Assembly (NCBI GenBank): GCA_030528085.1
Contig: JAUMZN010000005.1
Coordinates: 1 to 44,050, forward strand
Direction of reading: 5' to 3'
DNA length: 44,050 bases
Origin: Erysipelotrichaceae bacterium
Lineage (GTDB): Bacteria; Bacillota_I; Bacilli_A; Erysipelotrichales; Erysipelotrichaceae
Shown: positions 17,801-25,121 of the stretch, one piece after another
Layout: every line of letters begins with the position of its first letter
Numbering within the stretch: position 1 is the stretch's first letter
Notes under the pieces: generated by a model
The model's database searches: none
What the model saw: the letters and a program-made list of their open reading frames with translations, nothing else
Told to the model about the DNA's origin: nothing
Program-made: the position numbers and the translations under genes

Positions 17801-17840
17801 TCCCGTGTTCATGATGCCGGCCAACTGGCCGGCATTTTTT
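17801..17840 (+). ncRNA. Candidate very short RNA (promoter-terminator unit)
   Basis: Expected transcript of about 40 bases from near 17801 to the T-tract at 17835-17840. Its 3' half is the perfect hairpin ATGCCGGCC-AACT-GGCCGGCAT followed by T residues, so it is a stand-alone transcription unit with an intrinsic terminator. No family is recognised. Alternatives are a decoy or buffer site for polymerase, an antisense terminator limiting transcription into the minus-strand genes, or the leader of a small peptide beginning at the ATGATG in 17811-17816. Confidence 0.45.
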
Positions 17841-17946
17841 ATTCCAGAAAACATAGAGGTAATTTTAACTTGTTTTTGCGCGCAAAACTCGTTAACAATC
17901 TGACTTTTAAATCTTTGATCGGCCAATCGTTCTTTTTCTTTTTCAT
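17839..17946 (-). CDS. Possible 35-residue basic peptide
   Basis: A 36-codon frame starting MKKKKNDWPIKDLKV and ending LPLCFLE. GAGGGA lies seven bases ahead of the ATG, which is the main support. It is strongly basic, with a short hydrophobic end. It follows a six-codon frame (MMKGTC) that also has a good ribosome binding site. It runs towards the short RNA unit on the other strand and overlaps its T-tract. Without homologues this could be chance. Confidence 0.3.
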   Translation of the reverse strand: MKKKKNDWPIKDLKVRLLTSFARKNKLKLPLCFLE

Positions 17947-18016
17947 TGTTCTTCCCTCTTTAACAAGTTCCCTTCATCATGTTCTTTCCCTTTTGACAAA
18001 CAGGGATTTTTGCCAT

Positions 18017-18061
18017 AAAAAAGTCTTCATCCCCCTATATGACTAGGAAAGATGAAGACTT
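18017..18061 (-). terminator. Terminator of pheA-aminotransferase operon
   Basis: AAGTCTTCATC (18021-18031) pairs perfectly with GATGAAGACTT (18051-18061); on the minus strand the hairpin is followed by six T residues. Confidence 0.9.
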
Positions 18062-18075
18062 ATTGTTGATTCATT

Positions 18076-19308
18076 TTAAGCTTGAACTTGATCGAGAATT
18101 TCTTTCATTCGTTTAGCGAGACCTTGCACTTTGCGAATTGGCATTGAGCAGATCGCAACACGAATTCCTTTATTAACTTTGACAGTAAAGATTTTGTTTT
18201 CCATCAATGCAGCATGATAAGCATCACGCAGTTGGTTATCCATCGGTAAAGTGACAAAGAATCCTTCGCGATATGGATAGTAAGGCAAGCCTACTTCATC
18301 GGCTTCTTGAATGAAGAGTGAAGAGCGCTGTTTTAATAATTGAACATATTGTTCTTTTTCATCGAGATATTGTTGGCGTTTATCTCTCATGATGACTGAG
18401 AAAGTTTCCATTGCGCCATTGTTGATATTAGACCAAGTCGCACGAGCTGATTTTTCAAATACGATTTTCAACTCATCCACTGCCGCTTGTGTTTTTCCAA
18501 GCAGAATCGCCGCTCCACAACGTAATCCATAAGCAGTCATCGATTTAGAAATAGAGAACGCCACAACGATTGCAACATTTTCATCGATCGCATCGAAGTT
18601 CGCAAAATATTTTTTCGCTTCAAATCCGCGATAAGAGTAGTCGATATACGCAATATCGTTAATCAAAACAACAGAATGTGTTTTTGCGCATTCATTTAAG
18701 AAGGCAATGACTTCTTTCCATTCTGCATCGGTCATTGAATATCCAGTTGGGTTATGGCAAGGGTCATTGATGATCAAAACGAGGCGATCTTGTTTTGTCA
18801 TCACGTCTTTACAAGTTGCTTTTAAAGACTCGACGTTGAAATGATCTTGTTCAAATAAAGAATAAGTGGAGACATTTAAGTTGTTCATTTGCGCCATTAA
18901 TGAATAAGAACCCCAAGCGATTTCTGGAATGATGAGCGTTTGTCCAGCTTCTAAGCAGTTTTCAATCGTCATGCCAACAGCGCCGGTTCCTCCTGGAGTG
19001 GCAATGACTTCTTTATATAAATTAGAGTTGCCATCTAATACCCAATCGATCGCATCTTTTTGGAAATCAGGGTTTCCCGTAAAGCTGACCGCATATTTTG
19101 CGAGTTTGCGATTATCTAATGCTTTTAGCGTATCGTAGACCGTATTTAAAGCTGTCAGTTTTCCTTCTTCGGAATATAAAGATCCAATGACGCCATCCAC
19201 GACGGCATCGTCGCCATATTTTTCTTTTGCTTCTTTCGCTTTTTCGACGATCGTAAATACTGTATCGACGATTGGTGTACGGTTTACACTATCTTTGACA
19301 AAACTCAT
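18076..19308 (-). CDS. Class I/II pyridoxal phosphate aminotransferase, probably aromatic
   Basis: A 410-residue fold type I aminotransferase. Visible landmarks are the PLP-phosphate loop TPGGTGAVG (104-112), HNPTG (185-189) with the cofactor-contacting Asn, NDIAY (217-221), and the Schiff-base lysine K255 in SISKSMTAYGLR. The start at ATG 19308 is chosen over a longer frame from 19389 because AGGAAG precedes it and it begins two bases after the stop of pheA (TGAATATG). That coupling suggests it converts phenylpyruvate and hydroxyphenylpyruvate, made by PheA and TyrA, to phenylalanine and tyrosine with glutamate or aspartate as donor. General aspartate aminotransferase activity cannot be excluded. 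Confidence 0.85.
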   Translation of the reverse strand: MSFVKDSVNRTPIVDTVFTIVEKAKEAKEKYGDDAVVDGVIGSLYSEEGKLTALNTVYDTLKALDNRKLAKYAVSFTGNPDFQKDAIDWVLDGNSNLYKEVIATPGGTGAVGMTIENCLEAGQTLIIPEIAWGSYSLMAQMNNLNVSTYSLFEQDHFNVESLKATCKDVMTKQDRLVLIINDPCHNPTGYSMTDAEWKEVIAFLNECAKTHSVVLINDIAYIDYSYRGFEAKKYFANFDAIDENVAIVVAFSISKSMTAYGLRCGAAILLGKTQAAVDELKIVFEKSARATWSNINNGAMETFSVIMRDKRQQYLDEKEQYVQLLKQRSSLFIQEADEVGLPYYPYREGFFVTLPMDNQLRDAYHAALMENKIFTVKVNKGIRVAICSMPIRKVQGLAKRMKEILDQVQA

Positions 19309-19310
19309 AT

Positions 19311-20396
19311 TCAATCTTCCTTTCTCGTAATTGCGTAGCTGCCTAGCCATTTGTTGATGACACAAACTGGACGCAGTGCTTGCAGACATGCATCTAAATT
19401 TTCTCGATTTGTTTTTCCATCCGCTTGAATATAGAAGAAATATTCAAATGGGTGTCCTTTACGCGGACGCGATTGTAGGCAATCCATATCGAATCCAAAA
19501 GCAGAAATGACATTAATCGCTTTTGCGAGAGAACCAACCGAGCTATTGACGCTGATCAATAAAGAACAATAATCCCCGAGGTGTTCGTTTTCTTTTGTGG
19601 AAATAACCAAGAATCGTGTTGTATTGGAAGAATCGGATTCGATTTTTTCCGCTAATACATTGAGTCCATACAACGATGCATTATCTTTGGACCCAATCGC
19701 CGCTTTGGCTTTATCGTTTTGTTGAGCAACATATTGCGCTGCCATTGCTGTATTTGGATAAGCGATCGTTTCGACATGCAAGCGATCGAGGAAATCTTTG
19801 GATTGCCATAACGCTTGGTCTTTGGAATACACCCATTTAATATCATTGAGCGTCGCATCTTTTGTTCCTAATAAGCATTGTTCAATGCGTTCATCCACGA
19901 CTTGGTTAATATAAATCGGATAGTTCAACAAGCCATCCATGACTTCGCCAACTAATCCGGAATTCGAATTTTCTAAAGGCAAAACGCCATAAGCTGCTTT
20001 GTTTTCGCAAACAGTTTGAAACACTTCATCAAAACTTTTGCATGCTTTTTGGTCTGCATCTGGAAAGAGACGTTTCGTTACCGAATGGGCAAACGCTCCT
20101 TCAATACCGCAATACGCAACTGTATTAGCACTCATCAATCGGCGTTGCCGCTTTTTGGAGATATCCATTAACTTTTGAATCCATGCCCCATAGTCATCTT
20201 TGAGCGATTCATCGTGAATTTGATCTTTACTTTTTTGAATCACGACTTTTTCGCGAACGGGATCAAAGACGGGCATGTCATTTTCCATTTTATATTGGGC
20301 AACTTCGCTTGCTGCCTGCATGCGTTTTTCAAACAGCTTCGCTAATTGCGCATCAATTTCATCTATTTCTTGTCTGACTTCTTCCAATTGTTTCAC
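19311..20396 (-). CDS. pheA: Bifunctional chorismate mutase/prephenate dehydratase
   Basis: A P-protein of about 361 residues that turns chorismate into prephenate and then phenylpyruvate. Order: chorismate mutase domain (about 1-85, beginning KQLEEVRQEIDEID), prephenate dehydratase domain (about 92-275, with YCGIEGAFAH, LPLENSNSG and the catalytic-region NTTRFLV), and an ACT domain (about 280-361, SLAKAINVISAFGFDM and the SRPRKGHPFEYFF segment) that binds phenylalanine for feedback inhibition. I choose the GTG at 20396, behind AAAGG, over a longer frame opening at a TTG (20429) that lacks a binding site. The ribosome binding site lies in one arm of a hairpin. Two-gene operon with the aminotransferase, divergent from aroB. 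Confidence 0.92.
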   Translation of the reverse strand: MKQLEEVRQEIDEIDAQLAKLFEKRMQAASEVAQYKMENDMPVFDPVREKVVIQKSKDQIHDESLKDDYGAWIQKLMDISKKRQRRLMSANTVAYCGIEGAFAHSVTKRLFPDADQKACKSFDEVFQTVCENKAAYGVLPLENSNSGLVGEVMDGLLNYPIYINQVVDERIEQCLLGTKDATLNDIKWVYSKDQALWQSKDFLDRLHVETIAYPNTAMAAQYVAQQNDKAKAAIGSKDNASLYGLNVLAEKIESDSSNTTRFLVISTKENEHLGDYCSLLISVNSSVGSLAKAINVISAFGFDMDCLQSRPRKGHPFEYFFYIQADGKTNRENLDACLQALRPVCVINKWLGSYAITRKED

Positions 20397-20403
20397 ATTA
20401 TCA

Positions 20404-20432
20404 CCTTTGCATATCTTACCATTGCGCAAAGG
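20404..20432 (-). promoter_or_regulatory. Hairpin over the pheA ribosome binding site
   Basis: CCTTTGC and GCAAAGG (plus coordinates 20404-20410 and 20426-20432) form a seven-base-pair stem with a 15-base loop in the pheA mRNA. The 3' arm on the mRNA is GCAAAGG, which contains the AAAGG binding site for the GTG start. It could lower or control translation initiation. Confidence 0.45.
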
Positions 20433-20600
20433 GTCTCTAAAGATTTCCGATCCGACTCCTGTAAGATTTGACTTGTTCTTCTCAATTTTTTACTTATTTT
20501 CAAACTTTTTTCTGAAAATTGTATTCATTCCAAAGCTAAATTCACTTACAGAGAACGATCTTCTACAAATCCCTATCCATAATTCGTAAAATAAATGAAT

Positions 20601-20698
20601 CTTAGCAGTTCAAGAAAAGCCGATTTCTATTTTGACGCAATAAATAAATATGGAATAGAAAGATCAGAGAGGAGCAGCTCGCTAAGTATTGGCTTTTC
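20601..20698 (+). promoter_or_regulatory. Structured leader of aroB operon, pseudoknot-like
   Basis: Three perfect complementary pairs occur: CTTAGC (20601-20606) with GCTAAG (20681-20686); GAAAAGCC (20614-20621) with GGCTTTTC (20691-20698); and TTTCTATT (20624-20631) with AATAGAAA (20654-20661). The first two cross each other, so they are either a pseudoknot or two exclusive folds, with the third hairpin nested between. A strong GAGAGGAG lies inside at 20666-20673, but the apparent start ATG is 35 bases further on without a binding site of its own. No known riboswitch or T-box signature was recognised. Confidence 0.5.
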
Positions 20699-20708
20699 CT
20701 TATTCAAT

Positions 20709-21731
20709 ATGAAACTCACTGTCTCTTTACCTGGATTATCTTATCCAGTTTGGATTGAAAAAGATTGTCTGAGCCATTTAGCAGACAAACTCGATACACA
20801 AAAGAAAACGATGCTCGTGTATGATTCGGGCATCCCAACAAAATGGGTCGACCTTGTCACAGATCAACTTGCCGATGTGTCTTGTTTTTGTTTTGAACAA
20901 GGCGAAGGATCCAAAAACATCAAGACTTATGAACATTTATTAATTACGATGAGTAACGCAAAGCTCAATCGCAAAAGCCAAGTGATCGCTCTTGGCGGTG
21001 GCGTAACGGGGGATCTTGCTGGATTTGCGGCAGCTACGTATATGCGCGGCATCGATTTTATCAATTTACCGACGACCGTTCTTGCCCAAGTCGATTCTTC
21101 TGTTGGTGGAAAAACCGCAATCGATTTAGGGCCGATCAAAAATATCGTCGGTGCCTTTTGGCAGCCTAAAGCCGTTTTGATTGACCCTCATGTTTTAGAA
21201 ACGCTCGATGTACGGCAAATTCATGCTGGTTTAGTTGAAGCGCTCAAGATGGGGCTTTTATTTGATGCTGATTTAGTTGCGGATTTTGAACAAGAACAGC
21301 TCGACTTTGTGAAAATCATCGCTCGTTCAATCGATTTAAAACGCATCGTCGTTGAACAAGACGAAAAAGAATCTAATTTAAGAAAGTCTTTAAACTTCGG
21401 TCATACAATTGGCCATGGCATTGAAGGAAGCTTTGCAAATCACGATTATTTACATGGGGAATGCGTTGCGGCAGGTTTATTGTATTTTCTAACTGATCCC
21501 ACCTTGCGCAAACGCGTTTTAAATATTTTGAATCGTTTAGACACACCACAAATCGACAACTTTGATTTTGATTTGGCAAGCAGTCTCATTGCTAATGATA
21601 AAAAAGGTAACGAGAGCGGCATCGATTGTGTCTTTGTCGACAAACCTGGACACTTCTACTTTCAAACGCTCACTCCAACGCAAATCGATGCATTATTAAA
21701 GGAAGATATATATGAAAAACACGTTCGGTAA
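20709..21731 (+). CDS. aroB: 3-dehydroquinate synthase
   Basis: A 340-residue enzyme that cyclises DAHP to 3-dehydroquinate, second step of the shikimate pathway, with NAD and a divalent metal. Landmarks: ALGGGVTGDLAGFAAATYMRG, the segment with LPTTVLAQVDSSVGGK, and the metal-site region NFGHTIGHGIE. I choose the ATG at 20709 because the protein then begins MKLTVSLPGLSYPVWI as expected; the upstream extension to 20595 would be unrelated sequence that forms the structured leader. No Shine-Dalgarno sits at normal spacing, which is odd for the first gene of an operon. It overlaps aroC by 20 bases. Confidence 0.93.
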   Translation: MKLTVSLPGLSYPVWIEKDCLSHLADKLDTQKKTMLVYDSGIPTKWVDLVTDQLADVSCFCFEQGEGSKNIKTYEHLLITMSNAKLNRKSQVIALGGGVTGDLAGFAAATYMRGIDFINLPTTVLAQVDSSVGGKTAIDLGPIKNIVGAFWQPKAVLIDPHVLETLDVRQIHAGLVEALKMGLLFDADLVADFEQEQLDFVKIIARSIDLKRIVVEQDEKESNLRKSLNFGHTIGHGIEGSFANHDYLHGECVAAGLLYFLTDPTLRKRVLNILNRLDTPQIDNFDFDLASSLIANDKKGNESGIDCVFVDKPGHFYFQTLTPTQIDALLKEDIYEKHVR

Positions 21732-22815
21732 CAATATCTCCATTACCCTTTTTGGTGAAAGTCATGGCGAAGCGATTGGAGCCATTTTAGATGGTCTGCC
21801 TGCTGGCTTTGAAATTGATTTAGACAAACTCAATTGGGAAATGGAAAAGCGCAAAGCAAAAGGAAAATTATCCACAAGACGTCATGAAGCGGATCAAGTC
21901 CATTTTGTTTCTGGCTTTTTTGAAGGCAAAACAACGGGTACACCATTGACGATTTTGATCGAAAATACCAATACGCGCTCCCAAGACTATGCGCAATTAA
22001 AATATCGCCTACGCCCAGGTCATGCCGACCTTGCCGCTTTTGAAAAATATAATGGCTATCAAGACTATCGCGGCGGCGGTCACTTTTCGGGCCGTTTAAC
22101 TGCCCCCATCGTTGCAGCTGGCGCAATTTGTAGACAAATTTTAGAAGCCAAAGGTGTGAATCTTGCCACGCACATTCAATCGCTGCATGGCATTAGCGAT
22201 GACAACTTTGCGAGCAATCTCGATGATCTCGCTAAACAAATGGCTGATTTAAATCAAAAAGAATTTCCAGTTTTAAATATGGAAGCTAGCGAAAAGATGG
22301 TTGCCGAAATTGAACAAGCGAGTGTCAATCTCGATAGTGTCGGTGGTGTTCTCCAAACGATCGTCACTGGTTTTCCTGCCGGAGTTGGCGAACCCTTCTT
22401 CGATTCAATCGAAAGTACGATCAGCCATTTAATGTTTTCGATTCCCGCTGTTAAAGGAATTAGTTTTGGTGAAGGCTTTGGCTTTGCCAATTTATATGGA
22501 TCTCAAGCTAATGATCCAATCATCGTCCAAGATGGAAAAATTCAAACGCAAACGAATCGCAATGGCGGGATTAATGGCGGCATCAGCAATGGCATGCCAA
22601 TTGTTTTCCAAACTTGCATTAAACCGACGCCATCGATTTATCAAAAACAACACAGCGTCAATTATCAAACAAAAGAAGAGGTCATTTTAGAAATCAAAGG
22701 CCGTCATGACCCGGCAATTATCCACCGTGCCCGCGCCGTTGTAGATGCGCTTTGCGCTTTTGGATTGCTCGATTTGTGGATGAGCCATCAAGCGACAACC
22801 TCTTTTGAAGCATAA
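21712..22815 (+). CDS. aroC: Chorismate synthase
   Basis: A 367-residue FMN-dependent enzyme that converts EPSP to chorismate. Landmarks: GESHGEAIGAILDGLPAG near the N-terminus, RPGHADLAAFEKY and the GGGHFSGRLTAPIV segment, GGVLQTIVTGFPAGVGEP, and RNGGINGGISNG. AAAGGAAG lies ahead of the ATG, which is inside the last 20 bases of aroB, so translation is coupled. Length and motifs look complete. Confidence 0.97.
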   Translation: MKNTFGNNISITLFGESHGEAIGAILDGLPAGFEIDLDKLNWEMEKRKAKGKLSTRRHEADQVHFVSGFFEGKTTGTPLTILIENTNTRSQDYAQLKYRLRPGHADLAAFEKYNGYQDYRGGGHFSGRLTAPIVAAGAICRQILEAKGVNLATHIQSLHGISDDNFASNLDDLAKQMADLNQKEFPVLNMEASEKMVAEIEQASVNLDSVGGVLQTIVTGFPAGVGEPFFDSIESTISHLMFSIPAVKGISFGEGFGFANLYGSQANDPIIVQDGKIQTQTNRNGGINGGISNGMPIVFQTCIKPTPSIYQKQHSVNYQTKEEVILEIKGRHDPAIIHRARAVVDALCAFGLLDLWMSHQATTSFEA

Positions 22816-22864
22816 TCATTCCCATTCGTTCTCATATCGATTCTAGAAAGGAAGGATTTTATTG

Positions 22865-24139
22865 ATGAACGTTTTATTACAACCTTCCCCCATTGCCGGA
22901 ACACTCCATGTTCCTGCCTCCAAATCATTAAGTCACCGCGCCTTGATCTGCTCGGGACTTGGACAAGGCGTTTCGACGATTGAACATTTAGGCGACTCCA
23001 AAGATATTCAAGCAACGCTTTCTTGTTTAAAAAATCTTGGCACCAAAATTACAGTTGATCCAAAAACCAATCTTGTTTCTTTACAAGGGTGCAAGCCGCA
23101 AAATTTGACTGATCCCGTAACACTCGATGCCTATGAATCGGGTTCGACTTTGCGCTTTTTTATCCCTATTGTGGCAGCGGGTCAAGAACTTGTTACTTTT
23201 AAAGGTCAGCCAAGTCTTTTAGCAAGGCCTTTAGGGGTTTATGAAACGCTATTCCACAACCAAAACTTGCGCTTTGATCAAAGTCCTGAACAATTGATTT
23301 TTCAAGGTCCATTGACTGGCGGCTCATATGCTTTAGAAGGGCATATTTCCAGCCAATTTATTTCCGGCATGCTTCTAGCGGCTCCTTTATTGGGCGGCAT
23401 TGATTTAGAAGTTATCGGAGATTATCAATCTCGCTCTTATGTCGACTTAACTGTTGATATGATGCGCCAATTTGGCATTATCGTCGAAGAAGTCAATGAT
23501 CATCATTATCACATTGCTGGCGATCAATACTATCAAAGTCGGCATGTACAAGTGGAATCCGATTGGTCGCAAGCTGCCTTCTTTTTAGTATTAGGCATGT
23601 TAAAACAATCTTTAACACTAACCGGACTGAAACAAGACTCTTTGCAGGGCGATCGCGTGATTTTTGATTTTGTCCAACAAGCCGGCGGGTTACTCAACTG
23701 GAACGAAGACAAACTTGAAGTTAGTCCTCATCAAATGCATAACTTCACGTTTGATTTAGCGGATTGCCCAGATTTAGGCCCAATTCTTTGTACATTAGCG
23801 GCCTTTGTGCCTGGCAAAAACCGCTTAATCCACACAGCTAGACTTCGTTATAAAGAAAGTGATCGCGTTGCAGCGATGGAAGAAGAATTAAGAAAATGGG
23901 GCGTTGAGATTTCAAGTGATGAAGATTCGATCACCATTATCGGCAAAGACTCCTATGTATCTAATGAACTTGTGACAATCGATAGTCATAACGACCATCG
24001 CATCGTCATGGCAATGGCTGTCTTTGCGCTTTGCGCCAATCAGCCTTGCGTGATCAAAAATGCGCAAGCAGTAAATAAAAGTTATCCAACGTTCTTTGCG
24101 GATCTGCAATCTTTAGGCGTTGAACTCAAGGAGGTATAA
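22865..24139 (+). CDS. aroA: EPSP synthase (3-phosphoshikimate 1-carboxyvinyltransferase)
   Basis: A 424-residue enzyme joining shikimate-3-phosphate and phosphoenolpyruvate. Landmarks: PASKSLSHRALI (substrate-binding K and S), ESGSTLRFFIP, RYKESDRVAAMEEEL and HNDHRIVMAMAVFAL. The ATG at 22865, behind GAAAGGAAGG, is preferred to the TTG one codon earlier. The gap to aroC is 49 bases. The glycine-rich PEP-site segment reads YESGSTLR, nearer the variants of class II enzymes than the LGNAGTAMR of E. coli; this is family knowledge, not a test of inhibitor response. Confidence 0.96.
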   Translation: MNVLLQPSPIAGTLHVPASKSLSHRALICSGLGQGVSTIEHLGDSKDIQATLSCLKNLGTKITVDPKTNLVSLQGCKPQNLTDPVTLDAYESGSTLRFFIPIVAAGQELVTFKGQPSLLARPLGVYETLFHNQNLRFDQSPEQLIFQGPLTGGSYALEGHISSQFISGMLLAAPLLGGIDLEVIGDYQSRSYVDLTVDMMRQFGIIVEEVNDHHYHIAGDQYYQSRHVQVESDWSQAAFFLVLGMLKQSLTLTGLKQDSLQGDRVIFDFVQQAGGLLNWNEDKLEVSPHQMHNFTFDLADCPDLGPILCTLAAFVPGKNRLIHTARLRYKESDRVAAMEEELRKWGVEISSDEDSITIIGKDSYVSNELVTIDSHNDHRIVMAMAVFALCANQPCVIKNAQAVNKSYPTFFADLQSLGVELKEV

Positions 24140-24141
24140 AC

Positions 24142-24975
24142 ATGAAAACAGCTGGAATTATCGGGATGGGCGTCATGGGTGGCTCTTTTGCCGGACGCTT
24201 AAAACAACTCGGTTATCGTGTTTATGGATTTGATTTAAATGGTCATTCTTTAAAACGCGCTAAAGAAAAAGGTTGGATCGATGAAGGCTTTGCGGATTTT
24301 TCCCACGGCTTATCCGAATGCGAGCTTTTGATTTTCTGCATTTATCCAACGTTGTTAAAACAATGGATCGAAAAGAACCAAAACCACTTTGCGCCGCATA
24401 CTTTGATTTTAGAAATTTCCGGGGTTAAGCGCGCGGTCATGGAACCTGTCCAACAAATCTTGCGCAAAGATTGTGAACTCATGTCCATTCACCCAATGTG
24501 CGGCCGGGAATCAAAAGGGATCGAATTTGCGAATCCAGCAATTTTCGATCAAGCCAACTTCATTTTGATTCCCGATGATCACAACACCGCTTCTTCGATT
24601 GTTAAAGTCAGCTCCTTGGCAAAAGATTTAGGATGCAAAAACATCTCTGTTTTATCACCGGAAGAACACGATAAAATGATCGCCTTTTTATCGCAATTAA
24701 CCCACGTCATTGCGGTCACCTTAATGGACACGCATGAAAACGAACACTTAGTTGAATATACCGGGGACTCTTTTAGAGATTTAACGCGCATCGCTTCCAT
24801 CAACGAAGATATGTGGTGCGAATTATTTTTATTGAATAAAGATATTTTATTGGATGAGATTCGCCAATTTAGAGATACGCTCGACGAGTTCACGCAAGCT
24901 TTAGAACAATCCGATGAAAAGAAAATGAAGGATATGATGATTCTGTCCACAAAAAGACGTCATAAATTCGACTAG
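24142..24975 (+). CDS. tyrA: Prephenate dehydrogenase
   Basis: A 277-residue NAD(P)-dependent enzyme that oxidatively decarboxylates prephenate to 4-hydroxyphenylpyruvate for tyrosine. The Rossmann motif GIIGMGVMGGSF (5-16) is followed by GFDLN; further landmarks are SGVKRAVMEPV, SIHPMCGRESKGIE (substrate-binding His and Arg region) and SQLTHVIAV. There is no C-terminal ACT domain, so feedback control by tyrosine through that route is not expected. AAGGAGG precedes the ATG, two bases after the aroA stop. Last gene of the aroB-aroC-aroA-tyrA operon; no strong terminator was found after it. Confidence 0.94.
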   Translation: MKTAGIIGMGVMGGSFAGRLKQLGYRVYGFDLNGHSLKRAKEKGWIDEGFADFSHGLSECELLIFCIYPTLLKQWIEKNQNHFAPHTLILEISGVKRAVMEPVQQILRKDCELMSIHPMCGRESKGIEFANPAIFDQANFILIPDDHNTASSIVKVSSLAKDLGCKNISVLSPEEHDKMIAFLSQLTHVIAVTLMDTHENEHLVEYTGDSFRDLTRIASINEDMWCELFLLNKDILLDEIRQFRDTLDEFTQALEQSDEKKMKDMMILSTKRRHKFD

Positions 24976-25055
24976 TGCTCGGCTTGTCTAACAAGAATAC
25001 GCAAATCCCCATTTTTGACTTTAAATGTCTATGATCCATGTGAAATCAAGGCAAA

Positions 25056-25082
25056 TTGGCACATTAGTTGCTTGAGTGCTAA
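25056..25082. promoter_or_regulatory. Degenerate CIRCE operator (HrcA site) at ftsH promoter
   Basis: The CIRCE consensus is TTAGCACTC-N9-GAGTGCTAA. Here TTGGCACAT (25056-25064), nine bases, and GAGTGCTAA (25074-25082) match 15 of 18 positions with the exact spacing and a perfect right arm. The right arm lies in the spacer of the ftsH promoter, so HrcA binding would block transcription until heat shock. Confidence 0.75.
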
Positions 25083-25095
25083 AACCAGTTATAAT
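25068..25095 (+). promoter_or_regulatory. ftsH promoter
   Basis: TTGCTT (25068-25073), 16 bases, TATAAT (25090-25095). It overlaps the CIRCE-like operator and ends 26 bases before the ftsH ATG. Confidence 0.8.
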
Positions 25096-25121
25096 TGACT
25101 CATTCACTTAAGAGGTACAAC

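Larger units (their letters stand above)
17612..18075. other. Intergenic region with short RNA and small ORF candidates
   Basis: Between the GH77 gene and the aminotransferase. It holds a consensus promoter at 17767-17795, a perfect terminator at 17814-17840 on the plus strand, a 35-codon minus-strand frame at 17839-17946, a six-codon minus-strand frame just before it, and the terminator of the aminotransferase operon at 18017-18061. The part from 17612 to 17760 contains only the GH77 upstream sequence, without a clear promoter. Confidence 0.6.
20397..20708. other. Divergent pheA / aroB regulatory region
   Basis: Contains the pheA ribosome-binding hairpin at the left and the structured aroB leader at the right (20601-20698). 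A TAAAAT at 20587-20592 could be the aroB -10 box, putting the transcript start almost at the first leader stem; no good -35 box pairs with it. No promoter was assigned for pheA. Confidence 0.5.

Noticed and set aside
20595-20708. N-terminal extension of aroB
   Set aside because: It lies in the structured leader, has no binding site ahead of it and is not similar to AroB proteins. The expected N-terminus starts at 20709.
20581-20708. aroB leader as a T-box riboswitch
   Set aside because: No specifier loop, T-box sequence or terminator/antiterminator pair was found; the crossing stems are a different layout.
24976-25055. CTTGTCTAACAAG as the tyrA terminator
   Set aside because: The arms are only five bases with no T-tract, too weak to call.
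25095-25121. Longer ftsH start at a TTG
   Set aside because: The TTG is inside the -10 box of the ftsH promoter. The ATG at 25122 has AGAGGT at correct distance.
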